Of a stretch of 64,000 nt of DNA, positions 31,141-42,305 are shown in pieces. Both the position numbers and the translations under genes were made by a program. The notes under the pieces were generated by a model, which was given only the letters and a program-made list of their open reading frames with translations, had not been told where the DNA came from and did not search any database. Location of the stretch: assembly GCA_963575745.1 (NCBI GenBank), contig CAUYUJ010022433.1, positions 43,501 to 107,500 on the forward strand, in the 5' to 3' direction. This stretch comes from Prorocentrum cordatum. Taxonomy: Eukaryota; Sar; Dinophyceae; Prorocentrales; Prorocentraceae. How positions within the stretch are numbered: position 1 is the first letter of the stretch; each line of letters opens with the position of its first letter.

Positions 31141-34100
31141 TGAAAGATTTGAAGAAGGGGGCAATGCAGGAGGAGGTGGACGTGGAGGTTTTCAGCGGGG
31201 TAGGAGGAGGATGCAACAGTACATGTGAGACGAGCTCTGTGAATGTATGTGGCATTATGGTTTGGTTTTCTCTAACTCTTTTGGGACCCGTCGTACGACC
31301 TGGAAGGCCAAGGAGGAGACGGAGGATGAGGACAAGGTTCTCGATTACCTATGTATTCCAAGCTCCTGGGAAAAGGCCTCAGTGGGAGGTGTCGTGGTTG
31401 AGGCCCGCGCTCAGAGGCTCCGTGGACCCCAGAAAGACCCGCCTGTCGGATCATGCCCTGCTCACCTTGCTTGTGCCCGAATCGGCCGCTCCGACTCGGC
31501 GTTGGAGAACGAAGCCACGGCAGACGTTCACTCATTGGTGTTGTGAGGAGGCCTCGGAATTGCAAGTTTCGGCTAACCTTGATCGTCGTTTGCATGCTGC
31601 AGCTCGTTGCCCACCTGGTCTCTGCCCGGATGAATTGGCTCCTGTTATCTTGGATGCATGTACACAGGAGAAGGAGTCATACACCAATGTCCCAAAGAAA
31701 ATGCAGATCCCCCAAAAGACAGATCGCCATAAGGAACTTGATGATGAATATCGCCGACTGCGCCGTGAAGGAGGGGAGGAGGAGGAGCTCATCATGGTTA
31801 AGAAGGAGAGAAGGAAGGATATGCGTGCACACACTGGTCGTCGACTCGAATACGATCATCGTGACGGGAAGCTCGCTCGGACGGTGGTGGACAAATTGTG
31901 TTATGACTGTGTGCTTACGGAGGATAGGGAGTTGTGGGAGAAGGCGCTCTATGCTCACCGATTCGCCAAGTACCACTGTGCTGCGCAAGGGATACGAAAC
32001 GTGGAGTGTATCGAGGAGAGGAGGAGGAGGAGGTTGCAGGACACGTACCCTCTGGCCGTCTGCCCCATTTCCACGTCCGTATTGTTGCAGGCACGATCAC
32101 GCTTAAAGTGTGGTAAGGCTGTGGGTAAGGATGGAGTTTCTCCTGCTATGTTGAAACGTATCACGTGGGTAGGCTTGCGTCATTTTCTGCGGTTATTCCA
32201 GGACCTGTATCTTCAACGGTACCCTACTCCTCGGATTTGGTCTGAGTTACTTGTGGTGTTGATGCCGAAAGCTAAAGATATCACTAAGTTGTCTGATACT
32301 CGAGCTCTCGTCTTACTTAGCAGTCTAAGCAAATGGTATACTTCTTGTTTGGTTGAGATTGCTGGAGGATATCTAAAAAGGGTCCCACCATATCTACATA
32401 CTTATGGGTCTTGCAAGGGAAGGCGCACGCACGAGATCACTGCCATGCTCAAGCACGTCACCACGCACGCTCTGGAGTGGGGGAAGCAGGGGGCCCTGCA
32501 CCTCGCGTCGCTAGATGTGCAGACTGCTTTTGATAACGTCACGGTTGAGAAGGCCAGTCGGGCCTTGGATGCCATCCCTGGGTTTCCCAATGACCTTGCG
32601 TTGGCGCTGCTCGCTCCCAGTATCCTGGACACAGCGGACTTTACCTTCCAGGACTCCACGGCGACGGGTATTCCCTGGGACGCATGTGTACGTACTGGCA
32701 GTGTGGAGGCCCCCTTCCTGTGGAAGTGTGTCACTCTTCTCATGTGGGATAAGATTGTACTGAATTGGGAGGAGGAGAAGCTGGGGTACGATTTGGGGGA
32801 GGAGGCAGGTGGGAGGTATCTTACTCATGCGCTCTGGGCCGATAACATTTTGCTTTTCTCGAAATCAAAGACTGAGTTCGCACATATGGTGGGGGACTTC
32901 TCGGCTCAGCTTCATACACACGGCTTTAGATGGAAAGATTCCTCACTACACTATCTGGCCCTTGGGGAGGACTCTGCAGGCGCCTCGACGGGGAACCTCG
33001 TTGTCCAGGTGAACGATCTCGGTGCCCTGTGTCTTCCGCGATGCTCTGACATGGAGTGCCTGGGTTGCCTGGTCACGACCAAGACTGACAAACACCATGA
33101 TGTGGCTTGGAAATTGGCCCGGGGATGGAAGCGATTTAATCAGTTCCGCCAGTTTTATACGAATCGTGCTGTACCCTTCCAGAAGAAAATCAAGCATTAT
33201 GAATCTAGGTTGCGTAGCTTTGTTCTTTTCGGTGTTGAAGGCATGCCAGCGGACCATCACACCTTGAAACAGTTGCACACGTGGGAAGGTAAACTATTGT
33301 GTTCTATGGTACGCCGCCCGAAACCTGCCGACATGGATTGGAGTATATATGTATGTATCTTATACAAACGTGGGCGGCGTATGCTCCTGGAATTGGGACG
33401 GCCATCTCTTGTGCAACTATTCTTGTTTCGTCAGTGGCAGTGGGCTCAGGGCTGTACGTTTGCTGTGAAACGCCTGAACCCAACACCCGCTCAGATTCCT
33501 CCAGGTACTTTTGATTCCTCAGGTAAGCCTGTCCCCAATGTCTTTGCTGCGTGTGGGCCACCGCCGGCCAAGAGACAACGTCAGGATGAACCCATGTATG
33601 TGCTACCAAGTATTGTGAGTTCGGCATCAATGGGAAGTCATCCTGACGTGTGTGAGACGATGCATGCTGTTGATTCCTTTGAGCTCCCTGGTTGTTCTCA
33701 GTCACAAATACCCGTGCATCGGCGCAATCTGATTTCCCAGATGCATAAGCGTGCAAAGACATCCCATCCATCTCAGGATTCTCTGTCGCAAAAACGTTCC
33801 TCTGTTGAGCTCTCGTCGCAGGAAATCGCTGCAAACAAGCGGGGACGTGTGGCTCCGCCTCATCATCGTAGCACAGGGGACTCGCACATGCAGGCTAGAG
33901 AGTCTATCTTTGCATGGTCGGGGGAGTGGACTCATCGACGGCAGGCATTCATTGCGTCATTGCCTGCTAAAGATCGCCCATTTATGACGCGTCGGCATGA
34001 GGGGTGGAGACCACTGGCGTTGAGAAGCTTTCATTACATTTTCGAGCTGGTATCAGGGAAGGATTGGTATCACACGTTATCCTTTTCACGTCAGGGATGG

Positions 34101-34217
34101 AAAGAATTTCTGAAGCGGGCACTGGAAGTTACTAACATGGAGGAGGCATGGGGTATTCGTATTTCAAACGTGCACAACCTGCGGGATATGTTAGGGAGGA
34201 GGAGGAGAGGGGGATGA
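31140..34217 (+). pseudogene. LINE-B endonuclease end and reverse transcriptase
   Basis: A 1025-codon frame whose first ~95 codons are probably out of frame. SDHALLTLL closes the endonuclease at about residue 105. The RT has GKDGVSPAML, LVVLMPKAKDITKLSDTRAL (fingers), motif A ASLDVQTAFDNV, motif B TGSVEAPFLW and motif C HALWADNILLF (WADN codons at 32835-32846). As in LINE-A, the second Asp of YxDD is Asn. A long basic region follows the thumb, with GEWTHRRQAFI near the end shared with LINE-A's C-terminal frame. The ORF drifts out of frame near 34150, and the RNase H follows in another frame. Confidence 0.88.
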
Positions 34218-34828
34218 CGGAGGAGCAGCAACGGAAGGAGGACGAGAAGACGGATAAACGACTTGCATACATTAATGAACATGCTTCGGAGTGGAATGCG
34301 GAGCCTCGGGATTCGATGCCGATGGAATTGATAGGTGACTCCTCCACAAGTGTGAATTGGATTAACGGTCTCTGGGCAACATCCAATATGATATACAAGC
34401 ATATTCTTGGCGACATTCAAAACAGGCTGGAGCATATCTCTGTGTTGTATGGTATGGGGCCTCCGAGTTGGGGCCACAATCTGTTCAAGTGGATCTATCG
34501 TGAAGGAAATGAGAGAACTGACAGGCTGACATGGTTGGCCAGAACCAGAAATAGTTGCGTTACGTTCCATACCTCACTTTTTGAACATGCGAGTAAAACA
34601 AAACTAGACGGCCTCCGTGGATTCTTCGACGGAGGTCGCTCTGTGGAGGGATGTGCTGCAGGATGGTGGATATATTTGTGTGTGCATGGGACGTGGCGTT
34701 TGGCCGCGGAGGAGGCATTCTCACTTGATGCCTCTGCTTCTGTCATGTTCTGTGAGATGATCGCAGCACAACGGCTCTGTATGGCCGTGGAGCACATTTT
34801 GGGTAGCCTCTTTCACCCGAGCAGCTGA
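34148..34828 (+). pseudogene. LINE-B RNase H-like domain, circularly permuted
   Basis: The frame continues the polyprotein after the frameshift, with a charged linker (REEEERGMTEEQQRKEDEKT). The motif order is MELIGDSSTSVNWI (about 34318-34360), WIYREGNERTDRLTW (about 34490-34535), LRGFFDGGRSVEG and AAGWWIYL (34610-34675), then MFCEMIAAQRL (34745-34775), ending HPSS at the TGA. The DS and TDRLTW motifs, which end a normal RNase H, come before the DGG and E motifs that start one. LINE-A shows the same order with quite different sequence, so the arrangement is conserved and not a local rearrangement. Confidence 0.75.
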
Positions 34829-34869
34829 ATCATCTCATCGTTGCTCGGTCTTGCCGTTTTGCTCTAATA

Positions 34870-35010
34870 TTCTTGCATCTTATTCCTATGCCTACGCCTC
34901 CGTGGCTCGGCAGTGTGAAGATAAGAGATGCTTTTCTTTCTCTGTGCATCCTATTCCGATGCCTAAGCCTCCGCGGCTCGGCAGTGCGAAGATAAGAGAT
35001 GCTTGCACTT
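34870..35010 (+). repeat. Duplicated segment in the LINE-B 3' UTR
   Basis: CTATGCCTACGCCTCCGTGG plus CTCGGCAGTGTGAAGATAAG recurs about 68 bp later with few changes. The two truncated LINE-B copies show only one. Confidence 0.8.
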
Positions 35011-35092
35011 GCTACCCTGTGCTCCGTTTGGGAGTCTGAGGGTTCAGCTGACACAGCTGTCCGCGCCTTGACTCAAACTCAAACTCAAAACG

Positions 35093-35118
35093 AAGGTTGA
35101 CGGCTTACCGCCAGCTTC
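35093..35118 (-). repeat. Target-site duplication of LINE-B, 3' side, with half-core
   Basis: AAGGTTG followed by ACGGCTTACCGCCAGCTTCC, the remaining half of the reversed core. Confidence 0.85.
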
Positions 35119-37239
35119 CAGTTTGCACTAGAGAAGTTGTTGTAATTTGGCCGCGATGTCGCATCTGATTTTTCTCCTGTAGTTGGTTATGCTGCGTTCG
35201 CTGGTTTCATGTCCGCAGCTGCAGTATTTCAATCGAAACGCCTCGGGGAACATAGTTTCGTTTTAATACCAAAGTGGAATTTTCCTTCCAATGCTTCAAG
35301 AAGCTGGATTAAGTTTTTTCTTTGTTTTTCCCTCTCCCCCAAAGCGTCCAGTGTGAATTGCGCGCGTACTTATCTGCAGCACTTTCATATGAGCTCGACC
35401 TTCGAGCACTTTCTATTTCTGGGTGGACGTAGCGAAGGCAATCGGCAGAAGATGGGTGCTCGCCAGTCGACGCATAATGCACCGAGAGGGCCGAGCGACT
35501 GTCTTTTCTCCGCAAACGACTGTCCAGGAGAGAGATATGTATATACATATATATATATAAATATATAAATATAAAATATATAAGTATGAAGAAGGGGTAT
35601 GGCTGGAGTTTATCGGCGATTGTTTTCTAGTATGCAATAGTGGCTGGTATCTGGAAGACTGGATGCTCTCTTCAGGACTAAGTTCGGGCATTTGGTTGTG
35701 CCAAATACGGTTATTTGTAAGAAAACGCTGGGGCGATGATCTCAAGCACCGAGGAACTGTTTTTGACATTGGGGTTGCTTTCGCGCGATAGGCCTTCGCC
35801 GTAAATTCGACGGCGGAGTCGATGCGTCTGCAGTTAATATCGGATGGTGGTTGCATATTGTGGTCGTTGCTACCTCGCATGGTCTTCTTCATGACCCAGT
35901 GAGCAAGCGTGCGCGTGTGTCGTATAGGTATCCTCAGACCTCTACCTCCTTCCCCGTTCTCTGGCGTGATGTCGGGCAATGCGCCTCCACGCTGCCCACC
36001 CATGGGCCGCGGAGGATGTTTTCCGCGTCCAGGGGCGCACTGAGGTTTGAGGGGTGCTGGGCTGCTCCCCCGGAACTACGCTTGGCCGGGTTCTTTGTGG
36101 CCTGACATGCGCCCCCCCCCAGAAGAAATCAAGGGTGGCGGTTTACCGCCCGCGCCGCATTCTGAAGAACTCTACACTCGTAGAGCTGGGGCAGGATGGC
36201 GCCAGTTGGCCGAGCGGCGGAATGCAACTCTGATCTGGGCTCCGTTTTCCGATTGTGACCATCCAGAGCATTCTTGCGCATGCAGCAGCTCTACAGGTTC
36301 CCGGCGGGATTGCCGGTGCGGGCGCTATTCGACGAGCCAGCGATCCTCATTGGTGACGCCTGTGCGATCCGCATGGCGAATATTCACGCCGGGAGTCGGT
36401 TCGGCAAAGGCTATCGAGGATTGGGAGAAGGTTCGACGAGCTGTTGCCCCGCTCGTTGTTTCCGCTGTTTTTTTTCTCATTCTGGGCTCGCCATGACTCG
36501 TATCGTGTCGGTAGGCTTGCATTTCCTCGGGCAAGCTCGATCGCCGTTCTGCCCGGTGCGGGCGGGAATCGCTTGCCAGGTGCATCGCATGCGTGCAGAG
36601 GTTTTGCAGAAGCATCGAGACATGAAATTCATGGCTTGTAGCCTTGCTCTGTTTTCTTACCATGAGTGGCGGTCTCAGAGAACGCCCGCAAATGCACATC
36701 TGGCAGTGCCGCTTCGTTCTTAATCGATGGCACATGCGCAATCGCAAAGCATGCTGGATCTCACGCACCCAGCCTATCTCCTGGAAGTGAGTCTGCGCCA
36801 CATGAAGCTTTGGGTGCAATTCGTTTTTGAATACAAGCTCCCACGTATGGCTGCATGACTTCGTGGGGATGACTGAGTTACGTATAGTGTTTGTCTGTGC
36901 TCGTGGCCAATTTGTGAAAGCTTTTCCAAATCCGCGCGGCATTGCATAAAGTGGCACCTTCTCTCGCTGACTGACTGTGCATCTTCCGCTCTTCTCCCGT
37001 TGATGATGTTCTTTCCGTTTAGCATAGCCCCCCAGGCTTTCCTTAGTTCTTCGCGTCTTGCTTCCTGTCTGCTTGTCTTTCAGCACATAATGTTTCTGAT
37101 GCGACATCAGTAATGACAAGAAGCATGACGGGGACTTTTCCTTGTTACAGTTGACATCCACATCGGTCGCTTATGTCAAAGTTTCCATCTGAACACTGTA
37201 CTTAGAACTTCTTCGTTGTACTTGCCTAGTGTAGGCTCG
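35119..37239. other. No recognisable gene; a core relic and AT-rich run inside
   Basis: Unique-looking DNA of moderate GC content. A TA-rich run lies at 35537-35585. At 36133-36150 a small palindrome GGCGGTTTACCGCC with a nearby CTACACTCGTAGAGCTG is a degenerate core. The longest frames (for example 278 codons on the minus strand at 36325-37161) have no recognisable motif and a Lys/Arg/His/Ser-rich composition; I cannot support any as a gene. Confidence 0.45.
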
Positions 37240-37600
37240 ATCGAGAACCCCATATTGCGCAGCTTTCCCGAGTCGTTGTTCACTTCTGAGTTCGATCCGG
37301 AACGCGAGCTCATCCGTATCCCGCGCTGAAGCTCAGAACAAACAGCGCTCTAGGTTTGAATATCATAGTTCGAGTTGTACCATGAAGCGTCGAACGAACT
37401 ACGAGCCTCGGTTCGGTCCAGGACTAGCTCTGAACTCTGTCCAGCGTTGTCCATCCATGGTGAACTCGAATTATTTGTCTGGTTTTTCCCTCGAACTCTC
37501 GACTCAACAACTCTCATAGATCGATGATGTTTTTCGTCCGCCCTCCCAGCGTTAGAGTTGGAGTTCGAACTCTGGACTACAGCGTGTGTCGGACCCGCCC
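37240..37600 (+). repeat. Dispersed repeat, copy 2 (partner at 24061-24520)
   Basis: Shares the CTCGAACTCTCGACTCAACA and ACTCTCATAGATCGAT region and the ending GAGTTCGAACTCTGGACTAC with the 24-kb copy, at moderate divergence. Confidence 0.5.
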
Positions 37601-37730
37601 TTCGGGCGCCCTATCTGGTTTTTGATTGCGCAAGTTCAGATAGCTCCTTGGAGAGCCAAAGGGTTTCATATTGAGACTGGTGCCGCAGGGAGGGCTCGGA
37701 GATCGTTCCGGCGGCTGTCCAGGCTCCCCG

Positions 37731-37940
37731 GCGCGAGATGCTTGAACTTACAGCGGGTCCCGCAGGGCCTTGTCGAAGCCGTGCCAAATGCGCGTGCCCA
37801 GAAGCTCTCCAGGTCCTTCGGAAGCTCCCTCCAGGCGCGAGTTGCTTGAACTTTCAGCGGGTCCCGAAGTTTTTCGCTCCTTGCTATCCGGGCTTTGGAT
37901 TTCATGAGTGGGCCACGCAAGTGGATTGCACAAGTTTCGA
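37731..37940 (+). repeat. 104-bp tandem duplication
   Basis: GCGCGAGATGCTTGAACTTA followed by CAGCGGGTCCCG recurs 104 bp downstream as GCGCGAGTTGCTTGAACTTT followed by CAGCGGGTCCCG. No gene is recognised around it. Confidence 0.6.
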
Positions 37941-38199
37941 CCATATCTCCAGTGGCAGACTGATATCAGACGTCCCTGCCCCCTGGACTACAGCCTTCGA
38001 TGCTGCTGAAGCTATCGGCACGCGTAAAGCTTTTGTAGCTGCTCGAAATCTCGAGATTCAGTTTGCTAATTATACGCAGACCACTGCACGCATGACGTCG
38101 GTTCCTCGGAGTGGACGCATAGAGCAATTCCATTTAGAGGGCTGACTTTTTCGCGGATCAAAGATAATGTGCTCATGTTCGGCGTAAAAGTCTTGCACT

Positions 38200-39149
38200 C
38201 TCAGAATTGGTTTTCGAATATTGAATCATCTTCGAAAAACAGCCCTGGTCACCGCATTGTTCCCTCTGCCCGAGTGGAGCGTCCATTCGGGCTTTGGAAC
38301 CCCGAGTCATCGCGAGCCCGGTGACCAGCATAGCGAGGCGGTGCGGGAGGCGCGTTTGCTCGAGGAGAAGGCCGGCGGCCCGCCCGCGATATTTGCGGCG
38401 GTCGCTGTCACTCGCAAGGTGCGCGTGCCCGTGCTCCAGCCGAAGTGTGTGGGTCTGCCGTTGGAGGAGAGCCGCCCTCTGCGGGGGCTCGCGGAGGTCC
38501 CAGAGGCTCTCTCGCCCTTCTCGCGCCGCCAGGGATGCGCGCTTAATGGGGCATGTGCACAGCGCGCGTCGCGGGCGGCCGGAGCACAGGGAGCGCCCGT
38601 TCTATCTCGCCGAGCAGGATGACGGCGCGCGGCCCGTGAAGCCGCAGGAGTCGGCAGGAGTGCGTGGAGGCGTTCTCTGAGAATCTCGTTGCGGGCTCTG
38701 GATTGGCGGGCTTGCGCAGCGTCCCCCAACTCGGGGGGGGGGCCTGCCGTCGCGCCTCCTGGCTGCAGCGCGGGGGGCCCAGTCGAGGCGCCGGTGCGCG
38801 TCCGCAATGATCAGGTCATCTTCTTCGTTGCCCATGCCATGTTTTTGCCCGAGACGCACTGGTTAAAGTGCCGTCTTGCTCGTCCGCGCTGGCGCTGCCC
38901 TTTATGCTTGGGTTATTGGAGCCCATTCGGAATGGCGGCGCGCTCGCGTTCGAGACGAGGACAATGGTTAAAAGCTGGGTGATCGGACCAGATCAGAACG
39001 ACAAGCGGCTGCAATATTCCCCTTCCCGTGATGATGGCCATCGGCTGGGAGTCCGTGCTCAGGCAGATGCAGCATTGTGCCGTGCGAGAGGCCAGGGAGA
39101 GGGGGGGAGCTGCTGCTGTGCGTGCAGTCGGTGGACCTGCCTCAGCACC
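38200..39149. other. No recognisable gene; possible upstream part of the helicase
   Basis: The first ~70 bp match the end of the short repeat unit (TCTTCGAAAAACAGCCCTGG). The rest is GC-rich with 130-codon frames of mixed composition. Given the pseudogene that follows, it may be its decayed N-terminal part, but no motif supports this. Confidence 0.35.
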
Positions 39150-39860
39150 GCCTCTCGCCGGAAGAACGCATCGGCATGCTGCGGGTGCCGAACATGAGCG
39201 ACACTTGTCGTCTGATCGGCATGTTGCACACTGTGCGTAAGCATCTGTGCGGCTGGCAGTTCAGATGTCGGCGATGGAAATGTTCGTGCAGGACGCCGCC
39301 GGTACAGTCCAGGGCGTGAAGTTCCACCCCGTCGAGTTCCCGACGCAAGATGCTAGAGCGGATTGGCGCCTTAATAATGCCCAAAATGCCCACAGTGGTT
39401 TTTGTCGATGTAACAAGTTGCCACGTTGTGTGCTCGTCAAGTTTGACGGCTCGGAGGGATTTTTCGGATTTGGCGAGAAAGGGGTCGTGCAGATCTCGGC
39501 GCGTAGGGCGACCTGGGAGTTCAAGGCGCGCTGCCAAGAGTCTGGCGTGTGCCGGCTGCGAGGTGCCGCTTCTCATTGCTGCCACAGCGGGCGCGCGCCG
39601 TGTAGACCGCGCAGAGCATGGGCATAGATGCGGCCACCATGGCGCTCCAGAAGCCCGTGAACATTCGCCGCGATGACTGGTGGCTGCACCTGTATGTCAT
39701 GCTCAGTCGCGCTCGCGTGGCCCATCGGGTTCTTGTCCAAAACTGCCACCCTGGGACATCCTGCAGGGGCCTTCCCGCGTATGTCCGAAATGTGGTCCGC
39801 GGCTTCGAGGAGATGATGGTCGGGAGTTTTGCGATCACCAAGCAAGCGGCGCAGGAGTGC
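39150..39860 (+). pseudogene. SF1 (PIF1/UvrD-like) helicase C-terminal region, broken
   Basis: Pieces in alternating frames read like the C-terminal half of a superfamily-1 helicase: PNMSDTCRLIGMLHTV, LPRCVLVKFDG, GVVQISARRATWEFKAR, then LLPQRARAV, a stop, TAQSMGIDAATMALQKPV, RRDDWWLHLYVMLSRARV (39664-39715) and GPSAYVRNVVRGFEE. LYVMLSRAR is the motif-VI signature of PIF1-like helicases, and TAQSMGIDA corresponds to the motif-V block. The TAG at 39603-39605 stands where a Tyr is expected, and at least three frameshifts occur. Origin as a cellular gene or from a Helitron-type element cannot be decided. Confidence 0.6.
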
Positions 39861-40569
39861 CGCTGGGGCGCGGGGCAGGCGCTGCGACCGGCAGGGAGAA
39901 ACGCTGCGCCAGAGTCGGGCTCGGCGCCCGCGCCGCCGGCGGTGCCGCAGGCGTCGCCGCTGGGTCTGCCGCGTTCGGCGGGCTTCGCTGGGAGCTCCGT
40001 TCGCGGCGATGCGGGGGATGAGGAGAGCGCGGCAAAGTCTATGCAGTCGCTGGGCGCAACAAAGTTGCGATCGCACCATGATTGTCGTCGAATATCTTAA
40101 TTCAAGGACGTCTGGAATTTTGCTTCGATTGATCTGATTTGGTGTGTTGTGCGTTTCTTCAACGCGCAATCTTACATTCCAGCTGGTGTGGCGTATTTGG
40201 TGATGGATGCGCTTTCGTGGAGAGTCCCACTTACGCCAGTGCCGCCAGCTTCAGCAACCGCCAACTTGGCGTCCGTGGCAGTCGCGTCGCCAGACCAAAC
40301 TGGTGTAAACTCAAGTCGGGCCACCTCGCCGAGACGCGCGCAGCGACGTCATGCTGCCTCTCGAGCATGAACGCCTTGACCCTAACTTCCGCAGGGGATC
40401 CCATTGCTTGACAGGGTTCGACAGCCAGGTCAGGGAGTGGTGGGGTGACCGCATTGGGGGTCGAATCGCTTATGGGCCAGGGGAGTTCACCGAACTGGAA
40501 GGTGAAATTGAATCCAGGGACATCTGCATTTGCGACGAATGCCACGAATCCTTCGACATTTTGTACGCC

Positions 40570-40570
<1 letters not shown>
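39861..40570. other. No recognisable gene
   Basis: A continuation of the 39618-40100 frame (Ala/Pro-rich, QASPLGLPRSAGFAG) could be the helicase C-terminal tail. After 40100 no motif is recognised. Confidence 0.35.
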
Positions 40571-40604
<34 letters not shown>

Positions 40605-40620
40605 TTCTTTCTTTTTTTTT
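40571..40620 (+). repeat. Poly-T run
   Basis: About 32 uninterrupted T's, then GTTC TTTC and nine more T's. On the minus strand this is a poly-A tract and could be the 3' end of a retroposed sequence extending to the right. No matching body was recognised. Confidence 0.6.
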
Positions 40621-41560
40621 ACCAGTTGGAGCCCTGGATGGCCCGTATGCTTGGAGTAGAGCGCTTTGTAATCACCGACTGGACCAGCGCGACCTCTGGA
40701 TCAGAAAGGCACAGCTGCTGCGCAGCGCGTTCCTGGACGTCGCTGAAGGCTACTTTGCACCCGTGGTGCCGACGATGCTTCCTCCGCCAGCGTACGATTG
40801 GGTTATGACAGCGCGCAGGTCTACGTGAACAACGTCCTGAATTATTGCAACGAGAGTGTTTAAACGTGGTGTTCACCGAGGTGTTCGGCATGCTCAGGCC
40901 AGGTGCCCCCGTAGTAGTCGGCGTAAAGTGTCTCTACAGCGACAGCGCGATCCACAACGGTCGTGGGGAAATCATGATTGGCGCGGGGGCGATGCGGTGC
41001 CTTGCCGCAGAATGGGCCGCGGTGTATATTGCCATTGCGGACTGGGCTCGTGCATTTTCGCAAATTCGGCACCGCGAATGAAAGGGCAGTTGGTTGCGGT
41101 CGATCTCGCGGCGAAATCCCTGCCAACCTGGTGCCAGAGGAAGCTCGCGGCTCGCGTGCGCGCCCCCTTTGCGCCGGCGCGGGAGACAGTTGCGTGCGTC
41201 TGATGTGCGTTGCCGAGGTTGATGGGGCGAGGAGGAAATCCTGCAGTCGGCCCGTTTGCTTTGCAAAGACGCCCTGCGGGCCTGCAACCCGACGCGGGCG
41301 GTGGGCCCTCACTCGGGCATCGAATGCTTCGGGGGGCGCACTTCGAGAGGTCGGGCACGGGTTGCGCTGCCCTTGCGCCGCCCAGATTGCACTTGCTGGA
41401 AAGCCATGGGCCGTTGCGACGGGATCAGGGACATGTCCGCAAATGCGTATTACCTACCGTAGCACCCCGCAATTGCGGATCAGAGTGAGGGGGCGGGCGC
41501 GGGCGACGCGGGCGTCGTCAAGCCGGCGGACCTCGTGGCCCCCACCTTCCCTGTCGATGG
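40621..41560. other. No recognisable gene
   Basis: GC-rich DNA. A plus frame near 40845-41081 (VFGMLRPGAPVVVGVKCLYS) looks protein-like, and the preceding frame has LDVAEGYFAPVVPTMLPPPA. They are in different frames and belong to no family I know. This may be a decayed gene. Confidence 0.35.
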
Positions 41561-41561
41561 C

Positions 41562-41955
41562 GCTCTCCTCCTCCTCCTCCTCCTCCTCCTCCTCCTCCTC
41601 CTCCTCTTCCTCCTCCGCCTCCTCCTCCTCTTCCTCGTCCTCGTCCTCGTCCTCATCGTCATCGTCGTCCTCCTCCTCCACCTCGTCCTCCTCCTCCTCC
41701 TCCGCTTCTTCCTCGTCCTCCCTCTGCCCCCCTCGTCCTTCCATCATCGTCCTCCCATTGTCGTCATGTTCCTCCTCGTCGTCCTCCTCCTCTTCCCCCC
41801 CTCCCGATCCTCCCCCCTCCTCCTTTTCGTCGTCGTCGTCGTCGACGTCGTCGTCGTCCCCTTCCTCGTCCTCCTCCTCCTCCTCCTCCTCCTCATCCTC
41901 ATCCTCATCCTCATCCTCATCCTCATCCTCCTCTCCTCCCTCGTCCTCCTGCAAA
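41562..41955 (+). repeat. Trinucleotide repeat (TCC/TCG)n
   Basis: Interrupted CTC and CGT triplets over ~390 bp. The long poly-Ser (plus), poly-Leu and poly-Glu/Asp (minus) frames are repeat translations. Confidence 0.95.
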
Positions 41956-42305
41956 AGCAGCCCGCCGCAGGCGCCGAAAAAATTGGTTTGTACACTGAAC
42001 GTGGTTTGGGTCGCGGGTGGGCCGCGGGTTCTCCACCGGGAACGAATGCAAAAGATGCCCGCCGCAGGCGCCGAAAAATGTAGTTTGTACCCTGAACGTG
42101 GTCGCGTGTGGGCCGCGGTCTCTCCACCTAGAACAAATGCAAAAGATGCCCGCCGCAAGCACCGAAAAATGTGGTTTGTACCCTGAACGTGGTTAGGGTC
42201 GCGGGTTGGTCGCGAGTTGATCGCGGGGTGGGTCGCGGGCTCTCCACCTGGAAGGAATGCAAACAAAGCCCACCGCAGGCACCGAAAATGTTGGTTTGTA
42301 CCTTG
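41956..42305 (+). repeat. ~92-119-bp tandem repeats (4 copies)
   Basis: CCGAAAAAT-x-TGGTTTGTAC plus CTGAACGTGGT recurs near 41972, 42069, 42160 and 42279. Each is followed by a GGTCGCGGGT segment and a TCTCCACC segment. Growth of the GGTCGCGGGT part leads into the next minisatellite. Confidence 0.8.

Larger units (their letters stand above)
29098..35092 (+). mobile_element. LINE-B, APE-type non-LTR retrotransposon with permuted RNase H
   Basis: About 6.0 kb. Order: 5' UTR with ~24-bp tandem repeats, ORF1 with coiled coil, endonuclease, RT, RNase H-like domain, then a 3' UTR holding a duplicated ~68-bp segment and an (ACTCAA)n tail. It lies in the spacer of a reversed core between AAGGTTG duplications. 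Relative to the core it has the same orientation as LINE-A. Frameshifts separate ORF1, endonuclease, RT and RNase H, and one endonuclease catalytic residue is lost, so the copy is dead. Two truncated copies of the family are in the window. Confidence 0.88.

Noticed and set aside
35537-35585. TATA-rich promoter
   Set aside because: A simple AT-rich run with no gene downstream; dinoflagellate promoters are not known to depend on TATA boxes.
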